Shown: positions 33,301 to 41,644 of the stretch, piece by piece
Numbering within the stretch: position 1 is the first letter of the stretch
Layout: the number at the start of each line of letters is the position of its first letter
Origin: Bacillus mycoides
GTDB taxonomy: Bacteria; Bacillota; Bacilli; Bacillales; Bacillaceae_G
Direction: 5' to 3'
NCBI RefSeq assembly: GCF_018742245.1
Contig: NZ_CP036134.1
Location: forward strand, 1 to 52,218
DNA: 52,218 bases
Made by a program: the position numbers and the translations under genes
The notes under the pieces: generated by a model
Databases searched by the model: none
Told to the model about the DNA's origin: nothing
The model's input: only the letters and a program-made list of their open reading frames with translations

Positions 33301-35623
33301 AATCTCAAAAGTACAAAAAGACCAAGGAACAATGCAAACAACGCTGAACGAAGTTAAGCAGACTACAGATTCAAATTCTCAAACCATCACAACGCTAACG
33401 CAAACACAAGGTCAGCATGGGGACATTATTCAACAAAACACAAGCGCTATCACACAGCTAAACAATCAGATTAGCTTGAAAGTATCTGAGAAGCAGATGG
33501 AAGACTATGTAGGGACCATAGGAGAGCCAAACCTTATATTAAATGCTCCCTTTAGGTGGAAAGAGATAAATCAATACGGTGACCCTATTCAAGACTTGCC
33601 TTCTATTGATAAGTGGGGAACATATACGGTTGACACTTCTAAAGGAAAATTCGAGCCAGTTGTACAACCTCAATACGGTGGAGAAAACTCAATCAATATC
33701 TATTGCGCTGACTTCCATGAGGATAAATCTTGGACAGGTATCAACCAAGTTATAGGCGATGTAGATATCAATAGTGACTACACATATAGGGCTATGGTTT
33801 ACACTACAAATAAAAACTCCATAGATGACGGTCTCTATGCAGAGATTAAAGCTTTTAACGGTAACAAGCTAGTAGGGGCTGTAGGTTCTAACATTAATGA
33901 GGTAATCGAAAACGGCGTATGGAAAGAGTTTGTTGTTACTCTTCCTGCTATGAAAATAGCGGTAACTCACCTACAGATAACTTGTGGTGTAAGGCGTAAT
34001 GGATCTATATACATGAGTAACCCTATGTTCCAAAAAGGGACAACTAAGAGCGTATTTATCCCTAACACTAAGGATATGGGAGACTATAACGCAATGGTCC
34101 GCGAGATAGGGAAGAAAGTTGCTACTTCTGAGTTCAACCAAAAAGTAACTACGATGCAGACGGCTATCGAACAAAACACGCAAGCTATTAATCTTAGAGC
34201 TGTGAAAGAGGAAGTATATACAAAGCAAGAAGCTAACGGTACTTTTGGTGATAAAGCAATGGTTGAGCGCCATGAGTCACAAATTAATTTAAACTCCGAG
34301 CAGATCGACTTACGAGTTAAATCGGGGGATATTGCTTCAACGATTAACCAAACAGCTCAAGCTGTATTGATTCAAGCGGAAAAGATAAACCTTAGAGGGG
34401 CTGTCACGGCTGACTCTATTAAGTCAGGACGTCTCGACGGAGTAGTTATCACTACAGCAGACTTAGCGAACTCCCCTTATTGGATGAAACTTGAGAAGCA
34501 GAATCTATCCCTTATTGAAACTAAATCAGGGGCGGATCTCGTGAGAGGCTACTTAGGATTTGTCCCTCTAGATAATAGCGTTGTAAGGACTGCTCTGGTG
34601 TTAGGGAATAACTATAATGGCACGAATCAGGTTGACATTGCAGGGACTCTCTTTGTAGAGCAAAGGACTCCAAAGTTTGGAGATAATTCTCTAATGGATG
34701 TCCGCATAGGTATGGCCGATTCTCGTAACGGTAATGACATCAACTACAAGTCGCTCATCAAAATGGGATACATGGGAGATATAAGGATTGATTCTGGACG
34801 AGATGTATCATTCTTTACTAAAGGACACTTTAAAGTAGATACAACTCAAGCCCCTAATTCATTACAGGATATAAATATGAGGACTCTTAGCTCAATGAAG
34901 TTTGAAGCTTATAGTGGTGTGTATGGCTTCCATAGTCGTCCTAGTAAGGGTGCTGATGATTATAGAACTCGTACTGTAGAAATTCACGATAGAAGGGCTC
35001 GTATGAATGAGGAATGGGAATCCGTAGATATCAAGATTGCTGATAGAGTCATATTACGTGTTCCAAATCATGACCAATATACTAAGTATGGAGTCGAGTT
35101 TAATAATGGGTCTGGTAGTGCCTTGCAGAATATCCGTGTAGATAAAGTATATCTAACTCAAAACATGTGGGAATCAACTAAGCAAGTAAAAACAGCTATT
35201 AAGGACATTCAAGTAGATGCTCTTGAGACTCTTATGGAGCTGAAGCCTAAGCAGTATCACCGTAAGAATGAAATGGCTAAGCTTTATGCTAAACGTTCTG
35301 CTATCGTTGAAGGTGGCTACAAAGAGCCAATGCCAACTATCAAGGACGTCCCCATGGAGTATGGATTTATTGCTGAGGATATGCCTGATTGCTTAGCTAC
35401 TGATGATAGAAAAGCTGTATCGGCTTACCCTCTAGTGACTATGAGCATCGCTTCACAACAAAAAATCCGTATTGAGCAACTTGCAGATAGAGAGCGCATT
35501 GAAACTCTTGAGGAAACTGTCAAGGCGCAAGCTACTCAGTTAGCAACGCAAGAAAACAGAATCGCAAAATTAGAAGAATTACTACTACGACAATTAATAA
35601 ATAAGAAACCGGAGCAGCAATAA
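30374..35623 (+). CDS. Tail endopeptidase/fibre (Tal) with C-terminal chaperone domain
   Basis: 1749 residues. The N-terminal 370 residues match the prophage endopeptidase tail family (Tal), which forms the tail tip. A coiled-coil spacer with repeated KQTVDEN segments follows, then beta-rich modules (near 590-740, 780-950, 1050-1230) that may bind carbohydrate. The C-terminus, with YGFIAEDMPDCLA and a final coiled coil, resembles the peptidase S74 intramolecular chaperone that trimerises and is cut off. Likely receptor-binding protein. Confidence 0.88.
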   Translation: MRKPSGELHIVDYKTQQIIASLKPSEYVEDIRHWELQNNVDTLDVTILETSKFAPYMQQQNLILKETRPGVIIPYVITETDKDSTDKTLKVFASGEWILMDADDFIKPQKFESRTPEQYIDFATKNTDWERGIVEVTGKRTMTAKEFVSPLGLISQLPGLFEKKGELRYRVEIRGANTIKRKVDFIERRGRDNGKEVTVGKDLNRIRRTENSEAIITALIPYVMGENEDGSEKIITIESVNNGVPYIVDEDAYQRWNRNGKHRFGFYTPETDNKDMTPARLLQLGKTEIKKRIDTIVSYEVDAVDISRIPGFEHEAVNEGDTIRIKDITLTPPLYLEARVIAGDESFKDNRATKYKFGNYREIVDPNAELRRLYQRILSSLGDKVPKELFDELANRVGNTELTSEEAKKAAEKAEKESQTAKDLAEATADYVEQNTANVIEQPTAPTEGLKDGKTIWVDNSDPNNRVMKLWKDGNWVRITPDTKPLEEAARDLQDAVSKAEQDINKLKQEVIEIPDVVFKDGRFTDMKLTVEQTEEALTQKAEKTEINQLSDGLTEVKQTVNTVKQTSEENTATITKIEGSINNENHLYDSSADHVLPKFIIGNDPVSSHFHQATHTFENDYTTMVCTNNQDSFFQIGDYLQNDLRGFDVLKDITISADLSAETSTVEIVVFQYVSGQWTAPTRKFVETVYDWRRLSYTFQLDVKCKAWMFRIRFPQGAESDGKKIWFRNLKVEKGSFATPWSNIQISQQEITKKTNEIKQTVDENTQKITSVETKVSNINDNVTNLMIQSGTFEGALTRPDRTNRWWLKNDTAVRIAEDTFMSNRVAETQSAWQGIAYNFADLVRRKVVKTGDILNYSIYTRIKGLPSGEKRHSFYFTGSKTGTEMVPVTSEWSRSSVSFEVTANMMNIEGWNTEDWLRVEIWEGLAGDQWYQQASPQITVGDKVYTWRAAPEDTNHAIQKTNEIKQTVDENIATISKVQKDQGTMQTTLNEVKQTTDSNSQTITTLTQTQGQHGDIIQQNTSAITQLNNQISLKVSEKQMEDYVGTIGEPNLILNAPFRWKEINQYGDPIQDLPSIDKWGTYTVDTSKGKFEPVVQPQYGGENSINIYCADFHEDKSWTGINQVIGDVDINSDYTYRAMVYTTNKNSIDDGLYAEIKAFNGNKLVGAVGSNINEVIENGVWKEFVVTLPAMKIAVTHLQITCGVRRNGSIYMSNPMFQKGTTKSVFIPNTKDMGDYNAMVREIGKKVATSEFNQKVTTMQTAIEQNTQAINLRAVKEEVYTKQEANGTFGDKAMVERHESQINLNSEQIDLRVKSGDIASTINQTAQAVLIQAEKINLRGAVTADSIKSGRLDGVVITTADLANSPYWMKLEKQNLSLIETKSGADLVRGYLGFVPLDNSVVRTALVLGNNYNGTNQVDIAGTLFVEQRTPKFGDNSLMDVRIGMADSRNGNDINYKSLIKMGYMGDIRIDSGRDVSFFTKGHFKVDTTQAPNSLQDINMRTLSSMKFEAYSGVYGFHSRPSKGADDYRTRTVEIHDRRARMNEEWESVDIKIADRVILRVPNHDQYTKYGVEFNNGSGSALQNIRVDKVYLTQNMWESTKQVKTAIKDIQVDALETLMELKPKQYHRKNEMAKLYAKRSAIVEGGYKEPMPTIKDVPMEYGFIAEDMPDCLATDDRKAVSAYPLVTMSIASQQKIRIEQLADRERIETLEETVKAQATQLATQENRIAKLEELLLRQLINKKPEQQ

Positions 35624-35637
35624 GCTGGTCTTTTTTT
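35608..35637 (+). terminator. Weak terminator after the fibre gene
   Basis: ACC..AGC pairs with GCTGGT across the stop codon, followed by CTTTTTTT. The stem has a bulge, so read-through to holin and amidase is likely. Confidence 0.5.
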
Positions 35638-35660
35638 ATTGCCAAAAAGGAGATGGAAAT

Positions 35661-36086
35661 ATGGATCGTATTGATGTATTAATGAAAACATTTGTAGCTG
35701 CATTTGGTGCCTTCTGCGGGTACTTTTTAGGAGGGTGGGATACGACGTTGAAAGTTTTAGTAATCATGGCAGCGATCGACTATATAACAGGAGTGTTCGC
35801 AGCAGGATATAACGGAGAATTGAAAAGTAAAGTAGGATTCAAAGGCATCGCCAAAAAGGTGGTGCTTTTTCTTTTGGTTGGAGTGGCAGCACAGCTAGAC
35901 TCAGCGTTTGGTAGCAATAGTGCTATTCGTGAAGCGACAATCTTTTTCTTTATCGGAAACGAATTGCTTTCCCTTTTAGAAAATGCTGGTCGTATGGGAA
36001 TTCCGCTACCTTCAGCATTAACAAATGCAGTTGAAATCTTAGGTGGTAAACAAAAACAAGAAGAGAAAAAAGGAGATGTTCAATAA
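35661..36086 (+). CDS. Holin (phage_holin_4 / TcdE-like)
   Basis: 141 residues. MDRIDVLMKTFVAAFGAFCGYFLGG, VIMAAIDYITGVFAAGY and VVLFLLVGVAAQLDS give three membrane segments of the toxin-secretion/phage-lysis holin family. It overlaps the amidase start by one base. Releases the endolysin by making membrane holes. Confidence 0.93.
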   Translation: MDRIDVLMKTFVAAFGAFCGYFLGGWDTTLKVLVIMAAIDYITGVFAAGYNGELKSKVGFKGIAKKVVLFLLVGVAAQLDSAFGSNSAIREATIFFFIGNELLSLLENAGRMGIPLPSALTNAVEILGGKQKQEEKKGDVQ

Positions 36087-36871
36087 TGGGTAAATTTGCT
36101 GGTTCAGGTGGTCATAACAAAATTGTACCAGGTGCAAATAGTGAATATGGAATTGAACATGTGGAGGATAGAAAGTTCCTTGATGCAGTTGCTAAATATG
36201 TACAAGCAGCTGGATGGAAGTATGTGAACTGTTCAGATGAAGTGGGAACAACAAAAACCGCAGTTTGGAGCAATGCAGCTAATAACCATTTACGTGTGAA
36301 AGATAGCGATGTAGATTTACAGTTTCATTTAAACGCTTCTCCAGGTGGTACAGGTTGTGAAGTTTGGTTACATCCTTCATATGGTAATAGAGAACTAGCA
36401 GCAAAGATTTCAAAAGCAATGGCTGATGCTTTTGGATTAAGAAATCGGGGAATTCAATTCTCTACTGAATTAGGTTGGATCAATAAAACGAAAACTGGCC
36501 TACTTCCGGAAATCTGTTTTATCGATAATGAAATGGACATGCAGAAATACCGCGCTAACTTCGATAAGGCCGCTAAAGCTGTAGCTGAAGTTATTGTTGG
36601 TAAAACAATTCAATCAAGTACAAATAATAGAGAGGTGGAAATTACAGTGAATAAATTTAGTAAAGTTGTTACTTATGAGTTTGGTACAGCGTTAGTGCCA
36701 GAAATGTTAGGAATGATGGATGCCCTCGGTTATGAATCCCGTATCATCTCTTATGGAGATAAACAAGGGTTGGTTAGATTTGAAACAGCATATCGTCAAG
36801 GGAATGAACTAGATCGAGCAACAGCATGGTTAGATGCTAAAGGACTTAAATACTTCTATACAAAAGAATAG
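36086..36871 (+). CDS. Endolysin, N-acetylmuramoyl-L-alanine amidase
   Basis: 261 residues. The N-terminal amidase_3 fold shows GSGGHNKIVPGANSEYG (zinc His), then LQFHLNAS (zinc His) and LPEICFIDN (catalytic Glu). After a linker, the C-terminal domain NKFSKVVTYEFGTALV...ALGYESRIISYGDKQ resembles the Amidase02_C cell-wall-binding domain of Bacillus anthracis/cereus PlyL-type lysins, a strong host hint. A GTG with GAGG inside the gene at about 36647 could give a separate binding-domain product. Confidence 0.93.
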   Translation: MGKFAGSGGHNKIVPGANSEYGIEHVEDRKFLDAVAKYVQAAGWKYVNCSDEVGTTKTAVWSNAANNHLRVKDSDVDLQFHLNASPGGTGCEVWLHPSYGNRELAAKISKAMADAFGLRNRGIQFSTELGWINKTKTGLLPEICFIDNEMDMQKYRANFDKAAKAVAEVIVGKTIQSSTNNREVEITVNKFSKVVTYEFGTALVPEMLGMMDALGYESRIISYGDKQGLVRFETAYRQGNELDRATAWLDAKGLKYFYTKE

Positions 36872-36881
36872 TTTGATTGAC

Positions 36882-36919
36882 AATAATAAAAGCCGTCCTG
36901 TTGGGCGGCTTTTATTATT
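36882..36919. terminator. Strong bidirectional terminator after the lysis genes
   Basis: A 17-bp stem, 36882-36898 with 36903-36919, has A's before and T's after it. It ends the late transcript rightward and the minus-strand regulator gene leftward. Confidence 0.92.
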
Positions 36920-37152
36920 TACATCCAAAAATCATCGTAATGGACATCTTTATTCGTTAACTTTTTCAACGCTTTAATAATCTTTTGTGCATTCTTCATA
37001 GTCGGTGAGAATTTATCCCCTTGGCATACACGACTAACTGTAGATTTACTGACACCGCTTCTTTCCGCTAATTCTTGTTGAGTAATTTTGTTTTTCTCCA
37101 GAAAATTGGAGAGTTTTGATTTTCTCCCTTTACCAGAAATAAGCCATCCCAT
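36919..37152 (-). CDS. Xre-type helix-turn-helix regulator, 77 aa
   Basis: Helix-turn-helix KITQQELAERSGVSKSTVSRV near residues 25-45, then a second helical part. ATG 37152 is chosen since AGGAG lies eight bases upstream; a GTG at 37161 overlaps that site. It faces the late genes and is the last gene of the minus-strand plasmid region. Confidence 0.82.
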   Translation of the reverse strand: MGWLISGKGRKSKLSNFLEKNKITQQELAERSGVSKSTVSRVCQGDKFSPTMKNAQKIIKALKKLTNKDVHYDDFWM

Positions 37153-37238
37153 TTTAATCACTCCTGTTTTTAATTCTTAGTACAAGAGTGGTCAAAGATT
37201 TCATTTTTTAAACATCCCGAAAATAGGAATTCTAAACA

Positions 37239-37769
37239 TCATGAAAATCTACGTTTCAATAAGGAGAGCTTCTTTCCTGGTTCTTCAGCATAATACTTCA
37301 TGTAGTCACACATTAGGATATTAATCAATTTATCAGCTGTATATCCATGTAGTGGGAATGAATGAGCCATATCGGAAAAGAATACTTCAATCCGCCTTAA
37401 TGTTCTTCTATCAATCTTTACAGTTATCATTCCGTATCGTTCATCATTTTCATTGAATTCTAATTCGTAATCTGTATAGTGCTTCTTACTTTCTAGAATC
37501 TGATATAACTGTTCCATGCTATTCTTAGACCTTATATGTTCGAGAAAGTCCTCAACGAGTATTTCAGCTAAATCACTTGCGTTACATTCGTATTCCTCTT
37601 CTTCCATATCTTCAATTATGATATTCATTCTGAACAAATAAATCTTTAGCATTTTAACTTCAAATCGATACTTCTCTTTTAAGGTCCATTCAATCTTAGT
37701 TCGTTCCCACCAGTTATTGGCACTCATTAACTGTATTTCCTTTGTCATCACATCGTATTTACTATACAT
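37239..37769 (-). CDS. Hypothetical protein, 176 aa
   Basis: ATG 37769 with GAGGTGA upstream. Helical with acidic centre (EDMEEEEYECNASDL) and a basic end (KKLSLLKRRFS). Directly downstream of the tandem RHH gene, so probably works with it, perhaps in plasmid copy control or maintenance. Not recognised. Confidence 0.65.
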   Translation of the reverse strand: MYSKYDVMTKEIQLMSANNWWERTKIEWTLKEKYRFEVKMLKIYLFRMNIIIEDMEEEEYECNASDLAEILVEDFLEHIRSKNSMEQLYQILESKKHYTDYELEFNENDERYGMITVKIDRRTLRRIEVFFSDMAHSFPLHGYTADKLINILMCDYMKYYAEEPGKKLSLLKRRFS

Positions 37770-37780
37770 GCTGTCACCTC

Positions 37781-38161
37781 TCACATTGTGCGTAATGCAA
37801 AGCATAAGATTCGTGTTGCAGCTGCTCTTTGTGAAACTCCCCATTCGATTGCTAATTGGACAAGATTAGAATGCGTTTCCTGCTCCAATTTCGCATGAAT
37901 GTACTTTTTAGTGTCTCTATATTCGTATGCATGTATTTCGCTGATATAATCGATTCTGAGATGTTCTGTGATTAATTTGGACATATATTGTGTAGTGGTT
38001 ATTCCTTCTTGGAATGCTGAGGTTCTTATTAGTTGTCTTTGTATTTCATTTACGGGGATTTTTACGTCTTTCTTTTTATCAGAACGAGTTTTTCGAGGTT
38101 GCGGGTTTGTTATTGTAGTAGATTTTTTAGGAGTCTCGAACATAGGGTTAACATTGCTCAT
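37781..38161 (-). CDS. Putative DNA-binding protein with two RHH-like units, 126 aa
   Basis: ATG 38161 follows AAAGGGGAG. After a Lys/Pro-rich start, two segments each show the strand-helix-helix plan: DVKIPVNEIQRQLIRTSAFQ with GITTTQYMSKLITEHL, and YIHAKLEQETHSNLVQLAIE with GVSQRAAATRILCFAL. A single chain with two such units would be a built-in dimer like F TraY. It lies after parMR, suggesting a plasmid-maintenance regulator. Inference only. Confidence 0.6.
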   Translation of the reverse strand: MSNVNPMFETPKKSTTITNPQPRKTRSDKKKDVKIPVNEIQRQLIRTSAFQEGITTTQYMSKLITEHLRIDYISEIHAYEYRDTKKYIHAKLEQETHSNLVQLAIEWGVSQRAAATRILCFALRTM

Positions 38162-38290
38162 GATGCTCTCCCCTTTCAATTTTAACCTCCTCCCCCTCTG
38201 TATTCTCAGGGCCATAATTCCAACATGCTATCGTTCCTGCTGTTTTTTGAGAAAAGGGAGGGAGGGGTTATATTTTTGTTAAATAATCAT
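38162..38290. other. Spacer between parR and the RHH gene
   Basis: On the minus strand it begins with AACCCCTCCCTCCC just after parR and ends with the ribosome site of the RHH gene. No clear terminator was seen, so the minus-strand genes may form one operon. A centromere could lie here, but no obvious repeats were found. Confidence 0.4.
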
Positions 38291-38557
38291 TTAGTAACCG
38301 AAATTACCATCTTTAGGTAGCGTCGGTCTTTTCTTTTTAGGTGCTTCTTGTTGGACTTGTGGTTCCACTGTCACGATAGGTGCTCCACTTGTATTAGGCA
38401 TATGGATGCCACTACTACCACCATTACAAGCGATATAATAACGTATCACATGACGTAACGTTTCAGCCTTACGACTTCTTGGAATCTTTTTTAAAAAATC
38501 TTCAATATCCTTATCTAACACATCATCATAAGGGAGTTGATAAATTTTACTCGCCAT
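38291..38557 (-). CDS. parR: ParR-like centromere-binding adaptor
   Basis: Small basic protein of 88 residues overlapping the end of parM. YDDVLDKDIEDFLKKIPRSR and AETLRHVIRYYI suggest an RHH DNA-binding part, followed by a flexible Pro-rich tail (QEAPKKKRPTLPKDGNFGY) that in ParR proteins contacts the actin filament. Called from its position after parM and this layout, not from strong sequence identity. GTG 38566 is an alternative start. Confidence 0.7.
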   Translation of the reverse strand: MASKIYQLPYDDVLDKDIEDFLKKIPRSRKAETLRHVIRYYIACNGGSSGIHMPNTSGAPIVTVEPQVQQEAPKKKRPTLPKDGNFGY

Positions 38558-39557
38558 CTTCTTCACTCACTTTAAACATTCCGTATTTGAAAAATCCTTC
38601 TGCATTCGCTTGTTGCGGCTTTTCTGCTACCTTCACACCACCAACTAAATCTTCAATAGCACTTGCAAATAGTTCTGCTCCACCGCCAGTAATAATGATT
38701 TCATCGAAACGGTCAAACGTTTTCCATGCGTTTTTAATACCTTGTTTAATCTTTTCAGATACTTGGAATACAGCTTTTGGTTTAATTTCTTCGAAATCAA
38801 TAATGTGACGCTCTGAAAGTTTATATTGTCCTGATTCAAAGAAAGGCTCAACATGGTAGTATTCCACTTTTGCATTAGAGTTTTGAGAATTGATATAATC
38901 CGCGATTTCTTGATAAACATCCTTCATTCCAGCTTCAACTGACTTGAACTCATTTTCGCGACGTAGTCCAGTGATTGAGTCTAAATCTGTTGTTCCTGTT
39001 CCGATATCAATCACTCCTACATGGATATCTTCATAACGTTCGTCTGCTACGAACCCATCCGTATCTAAGTATTGGCCCATTACTGTTCCAATTGGTTGAG
39101 GTAGAATGATAACTTCTTCTACATTAACTTTTACTGTTTTACCATCAACTTTTACTGTATGTAGTCCTTCAAACACCGCTTTTAAATCATTAGCAGCTTC
39201 TGTACCAATTTCATTACTCGGTACTCCTGTGATTACAATTACTTCATCAGTTGGTTGCACTTTACTTTTAAGAGCAAGATCAGCAAGAGCGATACTTGTT
39301 AACACTTTGTATAAAGGCTCTTTATATCTATTTTGGAATCCGTAAGTTGCAAAGACATCTTTTACTTTTGTAATGTCTTTCCCCCAAACATATTCGATAC
39401 CTTCAATTTCATAAGTCTTTAATTTCGTCTTTTTACCTGTGATTGATTCCCCTACATCTTTTTTAAAAGCCACTAATGAAGGTAATACTCCTGCTGCAAC
39501 TTCACTTCTACCTTTAATATTTCCATTACCATGGTCAATTACTAATACTTTTTTCAC
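38547..39557 (-). CDS. parM: ParM-like actin ATPase for plasmid partition
   Basis: Actin-fold protein of about 336 residues that polymerises to push plasmid copies apart. Seen: phosphate-1 loop VLVIDHGNGNIKG, LPSLVAF, phosphate-2 region GVIDIGTGTTDLD and adenosine motif EIIITGGGAELF. It matches the ParM class of Bacillus plasmids. GTG 39557 is preferred (AGAAAGG eleven bases upstream) over GTG 39566. The promoter lies at 39612-39639. Confidence 0.92.
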   Translation of the reverse strand: MKKVLVIDHGNGNIKGRSEVAAGVLPSLVAFKKDVGESITGKKTKLKTYEIEGIEYVWGKDITKVKDVFATYGFQNRYKEPLYKVLTSIALADLALKSKVQPTDEVIVITGVPSNEIGTEAANDLKAVFEGLHTVKVDGKTVKVNVEEVIILPQPIGTVMGQYLDTDGFVADERYEDIHVGVIDIGTGTTDLDSITGLRRENEFKSVEAGMKDVYQEIADYINSQNSNAKVEYYHVEPFFESGQYKLSERHIIDFEEIKPKAVFQVSEKIKQGIKNAWKTFDRFDEIIITGGGAELFASAIEDLVGGVKVAEKPQQANAEGFFKYGMFKVSEEDGE

Positions 39558-39611
39558 AAAATACACAACCTTTCTCGAATAATTGTATAAAACTTTATTA
39601 TTTATAAATTA

Positions 39612-39639
39612 ATTATACAGAAGACTGACTGTGTTTCAA
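39612..39639 (-). promoter_or_regulatory. Promoter of the parM-parR operon
   Basis: Minus strand: TTGAAA (complement at 39634-39639), 16-bp spacer, TATAAT (39612-39617). Two similar words, TATTAAAACTC and TATTAAACTCC, lie upstream near 39646-39680 and could belong to a centromere. Confidence 0.75.
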
Positions 39640-39866
39640 TAAAAATATTAAAACTCTACACAATCATACTATTAAACTCCAGTTATTTTTATTCCTGATA
39701 ACTTAGCGATTCCATTTTCTTTGCAACGGCTTCGCAATATCGATAAAAATGCATGTTGCGAGGTAGGGAAGACATAGGCTTGTCCTCCCTAAGATTCGTT
39801 GAAATCCCCTAAAAACTTATTAACCATAAAAAAAGAAGACAAGCTTCACGCTTATCTTCCTTCTCC
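39640..39866. other. Intergenic region between parM and rep
   Basis: No gene seen. It contains a strong hairpin at 39764-39791 (TAGGGA, GACA / TGTC, TCCCTA) without a T run on either strand, a TTGC...GCAA repeat at 39721-39737, and a minus-strand terminator at 39826-39859. It is a reasonable place for the plasmid origin or centromere. Confidence 0.5.
39826..39859 (-). terminator. Minus-strand terminator with no gene before it
   Basis: Stem 39835-39844 with 39850-39859; on the minus strand the only imperfect pair is G-U and the stem is followed by seven U's. On the plus strand the same pair is a mismatch and there is no T run. As no minus-strand gene lies between here and rep, it probably ends an antisense RNA to the rep leader. 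Confidence 0.75.
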
Positions 39867-39895
39867 TTGTAACTCTATGTAACTTGTATTACAAT
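39867..39895 (+). promoter_or_regulatory. Probable rep promoter
   Basis: TTGTAA at 39867-39872, 17-bp spacer, TACAAT at 39890-39895. A transcript from here would carry the 39927-39970 hairpin in a leader of about 200 bases before rep. Confidence 0.6.
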
Positions 39896-39926
39896 TGTTG
39901 TAGAAAATAATCGAATAAATGAGAAA

Positions 39927-39970
39927 GAGCCTTAATCCTAATGTTTTGGTCGACGGAAGGATTAAGACTC
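39927..39970 (+). promoter_or_regulatory. Hairpin in the rep leader (possible antisense target)
   Basis: CTTAATCCT pairs with AGGATTAAG, extended by GAG/CTC, with an 18-base loop containing TTTTGGT. Large loops with a U-rich UUGG turn are typical sites where antisense RNAs first pair with their targets in plasmid copy control. The leader shares words with the hairpins at 47770-47834. Confidence 0.55.
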
Positions 39971-40102
39971 TCTGTTAAGTTGCACAAGGTGTATACCCTG
40001 TTGTTAATTAATTTATGTCTCTATGATATCAAATTTAATCAATAAGGTAAATACTTTTATATCCTTGTGTGGCTTCCTTTTATTCTCTAAGGAGGTCTAT
40101 TT

Positions 40103-41413
40103 GTGTTAGCTATACGGCAATCACAGGAATCATTTATTGATGAGTGGCATGAATGCTATCTATCAGAGTACAAAAAAAGTGGATATATAGCCGTTTTAGA
40201 TTTAAGCGGTAGCGAGAAGAAACAATTATGGATAGGCACGAATGACGTTAAAACTCTTTCAAATATGTCTAATCCTTCAAATAAGGACTTTTATCTGTCT
40301 CTGAATAGTTTCACATTCGGAAGTAGGAAAGCGACGGATTTAAAGCAAATACGAAATATTGGCGTGGATTTAGATTTTTACAAGTTGGATATTTCAAAAG
40401 AATACGTGATTCGGAATTTACAAGATTGTATTGCTGAAGGATTGTTACCATGTCCAAACCTTGTAATGTACGGAAGAGGAATGCAATTGATTTACACTGT
40501 ACAAGGTGGAGCAGCGCCGCAAATGGCGTTTTTATCTCAATACATAACGAATCATTTCATAAAGATGTTAATGCCATTAGGGGCCGACGGATCATGCAGT
40601 GACCTTTCAAGGGTTTTACGTATGCCTTACACGACTCATAGTAAAACGGGAAAGCAAATAGGTCTTGAAATTTGGACAAGACGTGAGCACGATTTACAAG
40701 AATTATATGATTACGTTCCACCTTTAGAGAAGAAGAGGCAACCAAAACGCACCGCGACACGTAGAAAAGGGTCAATTTCAACTCTTCCGAGTCAAAAAGG
40801 CGTGATGAACCTTTATAGTTTGAATACAAAAAGGAAATCCGATTTAGAGAAGATTGTAACGCTCAGAAACGGCGAAATTGAGCACAGACACGACATGACA
40901 TACATTTATGCCTTTACCACTGCTTTAATCGTTAAAAACCAAACAGCAACGTTAGAAATGACGTTTCAATTAAACAATAAGTTCAAAGAACCACAGAAAC
41001 GAAAAGAAATAGAACGGACAGCGAAAGATGCATACAAAGATGCAATTGCGTTTTTTGATGCGTTTTCGGCTAACAACTTCAGTAAACAAGGATTACCCTA
41101 CGGTTTAATAAAGCCAATGAAAACAGAAACGATTTTTAATAAGTTAGATATTAAACTGACAGAAGAAGAGCTTGAAATTATGGATACATTAATTGACGAC
41201 AAAGAAAAGTATAAACGTAAAGTTAGTAAGCGAAGAGAAAACGGTATAGTCGAGAGAGAATCTTATTTAGCAAACGAAAAACAAAAGAAAGATGAAAAAT
41301 TAGAAAAAGTTAGAAGTGTTTTAGATAACGATCCAGATTTATCAAGTAGAAAAATCGCTGAAATAACTGGTTTTTCTAAGTCTGTAGTAGCTAGATTAAT
41401 AAAACTAATATAA
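40103..41413 (+). CDS. Plasmid replication initiator, primase-like (AEP-type) Rep
   Basis: 436 residues; GTG start seven bases after AAGGAGG. LKQIRNIGVDLDFYKLD has the D-x-D of archaeo-eukaryotic primase-type catalytic sites, LVMYGRGMQLIYTV follows, and DLSRVLRMPYTTHSKTG fits the downstream R...H-type motif of Rep proteins in Firmicutes plasmids. The C-terminus (DLSSRKIAEITGFSKSVVARLI) is a helix-turn-helix. It likely starts replication of the prophage plasmid; lytic replication has its own genes (49569-849). Confidence 0.82.
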   Translation: MLAIRQSQESFIDEWHECYLSEYKKSGYIAVLDLSGSEKKQLWIGTNDVKTLSNMSNPSNKDFYLSLNSFTFGSRKATDLKQIRNIGVDLDFYKLDISKEYVIRNLQDCIAEGLLPCPNLVMYGRGMQLIYTVQGGAAPQMAFLSQYITNHFIKMLMPLGADGSCSDLSRVLRMPYTTHSKTGKQIGLEIWTRREHDLQELYDYVPPLEKKRQPKRTATRRKGSISTLPSQKGVMNLYSLNTKRKSDLEKIVTLRNGEIEHRHDMTYIYAFTTALIVKNQTATLEMTFQLNNKFKEPQKRKEIERTAKDAYKDAIAFFDAFSANNFSKQGLPYGLIKPMKTETIFNKLDIKLTEEELEIMDTLIDDKEKYKRKVSKRRENGIVERESYLANEKQKKDEKLEKVRSVLDNDPDLSSRKIAEITGFSKSVVARLIKLI

Positions 41414-41502
41414 GTGTCCCAGGGTCTGTCCTTTAAAGCATAGTTATATGGGCCCTTGTAGTATTGCGTACTAGTGTGTCTCTTAAAGCTAGTTATTCTA
41501 TG

Positions 41503-41527
41503 AACCTCCTATTTAGGGGGTTTTTAT
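41503..41527 (+). terminator. Terminator of rep
   Basis: AACCTCC pairs with GGGGGTT (41503-41509 with 41516-41522), followed by T's. Confidence 0.8.
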
Positions 41528-41615
41528 TATGGTGGGGGATTGTTAGACTATGTCCTATTTCTGAAATTGGTTTTATCATTCAGATATAGTACGTGAAATT
41601 TCATAGTGTACATAA

Positions 41616-41640
41616 AGAAAAAGCACTCTTTTGAGTGCCT
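41616..41640 (-). terminator. Terminator of the DUF4352 gene
   Basis: GCACTC-TTTT-GAGTGC at 41623-41638; on the minus strand it is followed by UUUUUCUUU. The 41528-41615 stretch between this and the rep terminator holds no gene. Confidence 0.85.
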
Positions 41641-41644
41641 TCAA

